Shown piece by piece: positions 62,853 through 64,000 of a stretch of DNA of 64,000 nucleotides (positions are counted from its first letter, which is position 1; each line of letters begins with the position of its first letter). The notes below the pieces were generated by a model, which saw only the letters and a list, made by a program, of their open reading frames with translations, had not been told where the DNA came from and searched no databases. This stretch comes from Nocardioides sp. (GTDB taxonomy: Bacteria > Actinomycetota > Actinomycetes > Propionibacteriales > Nocardioidaceae), in assembly GCF_030019515.1 (NCBI RefSeq), contig NZ_JASEEQ010000005.1:149810-213809 (forward strand), written 5' to 3'. A program made the translations under genes and the position numbers.

Positions 62853-64000
62853 ATGTCCGAGAAGCTCCAGATCACCTACCCCCCGGAGCTGCCGGTCACC
62901 CAGCGCCGTGAGGACATCGCCGCGGCCATCCGCGACCACCAGGTCGTGATCGTGGCGGGGGAGACCGGCTCGGGCAAGACGACCCAGCTGCCGAAGATCT
63001 GCCTCGAGCTGGGCCGCGGCTCCAAGGGGCTGATCGGGCACACCCAGCCCCGCCGGATCGCGGCGCGGTCGGTGGCGGAGCGGATCGCGAGCGAGCTGGG
63101 GACCGAGCTCGGCGACCTGGTCGGCTACCAGGTCCGGTTCACCGACCGGACCTCGAGGAGGAGCCGGGTCAAGCTGATGACCGACGGCATCCTGCTCGCG
63201 GAGCTGCAGCGCGACCGGCAGCTGCGCAGGTACGACACGATCATCATCGACGAGGCCCACGAGCGCAGTCTCAACATCGACTTCCTGCTCGGCTACCTCA
63301 AGCGGCTGCTGCCGAAGCGGCCGGACCTCAAGTTGATCATCACCTCGGCGACCATCGACGTGGAGCGGTTCGCCAAGCACTTCGACGCCCCCGTCGTCGA
63401 GGTCTCCGGCCGCACCTACCCCGTCGAGATCCGGTACCGGCCGCTGATGGCGTTCGACGAGGAGGACGACGAGGGGGAGGTCGTCGTCCGCGACCAGACC
63501 GAGGCCATCGTCGAGGCGATCAAGGAGCTCTCCGCCGAGGGGCCCGGCGACGTCCTGGTCTTCCTGCCCGGCGAGCGCGAGATCCGCGACACCGCCGACG
63601 CCCTCGCCGACCTGCCGCGCACCGAGATCCTCCCGCTCTACTCCCGGCTGTCTGCGGCCGACCAGCACCGGGTCTTCTCCTCCCACGGCAACGCCGTACG
63701 CCGCGTGGTGCTGGCCACCAACGTCGCGGAGACCTCACTGACCGTGCCCGGCATCCGGTACGTCGTGGACACCGGCGTCGCGCGGATCAGTCGCTACTCG
63801 GTGCGGACCAAGGTCCAGCGGCTGCCGATCGAGCCGATCAGCCAGGCCTCGGCCAACCAGCGCTCCGGGCGCTGCGGCCGCGTCGAGGCGGGCATCGCGA
63901 TCCGGCTCTACTCGGAGGAGGACTTCGAGGGCCGGCCCGAGTTCACCGACCCCGAGATCCTGCGCACCAACCTGGCCAGCGTCATCCTCCAGATGACCAG
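62853..64000 (+). CDS. hrpA: ATP-dependent RNA helicase HrpA, 3' end cut by window edge
   Basis: 382 codons of a DEAH-box helicase. Seen motifs are Walker [34 protein letters not shown] in [16 protein letters not shown] (motif III), [13 protein letters not shown], and [12 protein letters not shown] (motif VI). HrpA-type enzymes act in mRNA processing and rescue of stalled ribosomes. The reading frame is open at the right edge; the C-terminal part lies outside. Confidence 0.94.
   Translation, partial: MSEKLQITYPPELPVTQRREDIAAAIRDHQVVIVAGETGSGKTTQLPKICLELGRGSKGLIGHTQPRRIAARSVAERIASELGTELGDLVGYQVRFTDRTSRRSRVKLMTDGILLAELQRDRQLRRYDTIIIDEAHERSLNIDFLLGYLKRLLPKRPDLKLIITSATIDVERFAKHFDAPVVEVSGRTYPVEIRYRPLMAFDEEDDEGEVVVRDQTEAIVEAIKELSAEGPGDVLVFLPGEREIRDTADALADLPRTEILPLYSRLSAADQHRVFSSHGNAVRRVVLATNVAETSLTVPGIRYVVDTGVARISRYSVRTKVQRLPIEPISQASANQRSGRCGRVEAGIAIRLYSEEDFEGRPEFTDPEILRTNLASVILQMT

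Noticed and set aside
62443..62911. Repeat proteins read from the 32-bp array (frames with [20 protein letters not shown] phrases)
   Set aside because: A 32-bp unit shifts frame at each copy, no ribosome binding site precedes the frames, and all strands give similar low-complexity Arg/Gly/Ser sequence.

Overview
The window is about 72% GC, with dense short-spaced genes on both strands, many GTG starts and ATGA/GTGA stop-start overlaps. The gene content (actinobacterial glgA/glgC pair, WS/DGAT acyltransferase, PASTA-type Ser/Thr kinase, FadE pair, ThrE exporter, many secreted proteins) points to a high-GC actinomycete, most like Nocardioides or a close relative in the Nocardioidaceae. This placement is from gene content and style only. 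I saw no rRNA, tRNA, CRISPR array, transposase or prophage.

Region 1, 1-5.05 kb, is an accessory block. It holds a thioredoxin-fold protein cut by the left edge, a SHOCT membrane protein, a three-helix membrane protein, a 42-residue mini-protein, a His-rich membrane protein, an Lgt-like protein with an M23 peptidase, and a YVTN beta-propeller protein. Five copies of an 11-bp-period tandem box (CTTCATCGAAC-CTTCATC type), all pointing toward the gene they precede, sit 47-90 bp before five of the transcription units. They look like sites for an OmpR/CopR-type response regulator, so this block is read as one regulon, probably for copper or another metal. The regulator is not in the window.

Region 2, 5.06-24 kb: an IclR regulator with a two-subunit 2-oxo-acid dehydrogenase and a lone lipoyl domain; a fatty acid desaturase; an ECF sigma factor with a membrane partner and an Asp-rich secreted protein; a secreted PLD-like protein; a cation/proton antiporter; tdh-kbl for threonine breakdown; an 800-residue DUF11 surface protein; rlmC; a DksA/TraR zinc finger protein; and an aldo/keto reductase.

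Region 3, 23.4-27.7 kb, is a second copper locus: an AhpD-like protein and a 53-residue Arg-rich protein on one strand, and copZ-copA on the other. Three ATACCCC-GGGGTAT palindromes typical of CsoR-family repressors lie between or beside them. The CopA here carries an unusual C-terminal extension of about 300 residues with His-rich repeats.

Region 4, 27.7-49.5 kb, is mostly housekeeping and small conserved unknowns: DUF2237, DUF4234, DUF427, Hsp20, a GH30 glycosidase, two acyl-CoA dehydrogenases, gluconate kinase, glgA/glgC, an M20 amidohydrolase, Mug glycosylase, and secreted hydrolases.

Region 5, 49.6-64 kb: an orphan DNA methyltransferase, a WS/DGAT acyltransferase, a PASTA kinase, a FUSC membrane protein, a DinB2-type polymerase whose steric-gate residue is isoleucine, a YbdK-type ligase, ThrE, a TetR-controlled monooxygenase-SDR operon, and the start of hrpA. 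Before hrpA lies an exact 32-bp-period array, five units direct and two inverted, with a perfect TTGTCCACA DnaA-box-like 9-mer near its symmetry centre. Two near-identical 46-bp palindromic elements, plus a diverged third, sit at convergent gene ends.
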